Origin: Cyanobacteria bacterium UBA4641
Lineage (GTDB): Bacteria > Cyanobacteriota > Vampirovibrionia > Gastranaerophilales > Gastranaerophilaceae
NCBI GenBank assembly: GCA_002405805.1
Contig: DHMN01000049.1
Coordinates: 1-54,456 of the forward strand
DNA length: 54,456 bases
Direction: 5' to 3'
Positions 53,601 through 54,456 of the stretch are shown one piece after another. A model generated the notes under the pieces. That model did not search any database and had not been told where the DNA came from. It saw only the letters and a program-made list of their open reading frames with translations. The translations under genes and the position numbers were made by a program. Every line of letters begins with the position of its first letter. The first letter of the stretch is position 1.

Positions 53601-54383
53601 ATGAATAGAAAAGGTTTGCATACAAATTTGTCACTTTGCAAAAAGGATTTGGGCTTTACCTTGGCAGAGGTTTTAATAACTCTTGGCATAATTGGGGTAA
53701 TTGCAGCAATAACGATTCCAAATTTAATGACTCATTTGAAAAATAAAAAATTGGAAAGCCAATTCAAAAAAACTTATGCTGAATTAAATATTGCAGCAAG
53801 AACATTTTATGCTCAAGAAGAGGCATCTGTACATGATGCGGATGTTATCTTGTATGGTGGAAACGGAACAAATGCTAGTAGTTCAAGGGTTTTAGAAAAA
53901 TTCATGAGTTACTATAAAAGTTATACCATACCCGTGGGAGGACGTTGGATAAACTTTGACACAAGCAAAAAGATATCACAATTGAATTTGAATGGCGAAC
54001 CAATAACACAATATCCTTGTGACCAAACCCCTGTAGCACTTGATATGGTTGGGCGATTGTATGCTTTAGATGACACATCTACTCGCACGCAGTATAATGC
54101 TCCTGATTTCGGACCTAAAATTTGTGTTGATATAAACGGAATTGATAAGCCCAATCGACTAGGGTATGACAGATTTGTTTTTGTTTTCACAGCAAATAAT
54201 GCAGTTGTCCCATATACGGGCAATACTTGGTCAGATTTAGGTGCAAATCAAACCAGTGAAACTGAAATTGCAAAAGCGTGTGATTACTCAATGAAAGTAC
54301 CGGCATACGGTTGTGCATACTTTGCTCTCAAAAACAAAAGCCCTGATGGCAAGGGAACATACTGGGGAAATTTTTTGAAGTAA
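53601..54383 (+). CDS. Type IV prepilin-like / pseudopilin protein
   Basis: The 260-residue protein starts at ATG 53601 after GGGAG; an upstream ATG at 53586 has a worse site. A leader of about 18 residues ends in the class III signal GFTLAEVLITLGIIGVIAAITIPN, with processing before Phe and Glu at mature position 5. A globular domain of about 215 residues follows, with Cys pairs. Such proteins are often present in many copies in Gastranaerophilales. PilT in this window could serve the same pilus machinery. Confidence 0.85.
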   Translation: MNRKGLHTNLSLCKKDLGFTLAEVLITLGIIGVIAAITIPNLMTHLKNKKLESQFKKTYAELNIAARTFYAQEEASVHDADVILYGGNGTNASSSRVLEKFMSYYKSYTIPVGGRWINFDTSKKISQLNLNGEPITQYPCDQTPVALDMVGRLYALDDTSTRTQYNAPDFGPKICVDINGIDKPNRLGYDRFVFVFTANNAVVPYTGNTWSDLGANQTSETEIAKACDYSMKVPAYGCAYFALKNKSPDGKGTYWGNFLK

Positions 54384-54402
54384 CAATTGAACATTTTTGT
54401 CT

Positions 54403-54456
54403 ATGTCACCCTGAACTTGTTGCAGGGTCTATTCATTTGATTTTAGTCATGCTGAA
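54403..54456. repeat. REP-like palindromic sequence at the window end
   Basis: TGTCACCCTGAA (54403-54414) is the reverse complement of 53147-53158, and CCCTG / CAGGG form a short palindrome. The window ends inside it. Confidence 0.55.

Overview
The window is an AT-rich bacterial chromosome segment carrying most or all of a temperate podovirus-type prophage (about 1-40,296), followed by host genes (40,296-54,456). The host is most likely a gut member of the Gastranaerophilales / Melainabacteria (Vampirovibrionia, non-photosynthetic Cyanobacteriota). This rests on an OmpR-type regulator that reads like cyanobacterial RpaB, a KdsB gene that implies an LPS-type envelope, a prepilin-like protein with an N-terminal methylation motif, AccA/AccD, and the general gene style. 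It is inferred from remembered protein families, not from a search.

Prophage layout. Positions 1-900 hold a few small rightward genes behind a good sigma70-type promoter. From about 30,200 down to 900 runs a long leftward late block: small and large terminase, portal, Bbp19-like protein, scaffold, major capsid, Bbp16-like cement protein, internal virion protein, two tail tubular proteins, a gp13-like protein, a core protein with an M15-like peptidase end, a 2,994-residue polyvalent internal protein, a T7-type tail fibre, a diversity-generating retroelement (DGR), and a lysis cassette. Positions 30,800-32,000 hold the immunity region: an XRE repressor and a strong rightward promoter framed by a 9-bp inverted repeat. 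From 32,083 to 40,353 run early genes rightward: RHH regulator, replication initiator-like protein, SSB, zinc-ribbon protein, membrane-anchored dUTPase, DNA methyltransferase-like protein and a large serine integrase. The integrase frame runs antisense into a tRNA-His gene, which marks the right prophage edge. The left edge was not found.

Main finding. The tail fibre gene ends in a 120-bp variable repeat (VR, 4686-4805). Template TR-A (4271-4390) differs from it at exactly 12 positions, and all 12 are adenines in TR-A on the coding strand; the other 100 non-adenine positions are identical. That is the signature of DGR mutagenic retrohoming, and a DGR-type reverse transcriptase lies next to it. 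A second template, TR-B (4407-4526), sits in tandem. It has the same length and frame, shares both ends with TR-A and VR, has a different core, and carries eight AAY codons. No VR in the window matches TR-B, so it is either an interchangeable alternative cassette for the same fibre tip or the template of a target elsewhere. A 7-bp stem with a 4-nt loop lies just downstream of VR but not downstream of either TR, as expected for a homing target.

Host region. After tRNA-His come two tandem paralogous membrane proteins, rpaB, and the accD-accA-prmA-kdsB run behind a clear promoter. Then follow a matrixin-like metalloprotease, ybaB-recR, a membrane protein, pilT with a small upstream gene, a divergent recF, a GPH/SLC45-type sugar transporter, an XRE regulator and a prepilin-like protein. 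Palindromic intergenic repeats flank the last two genes.
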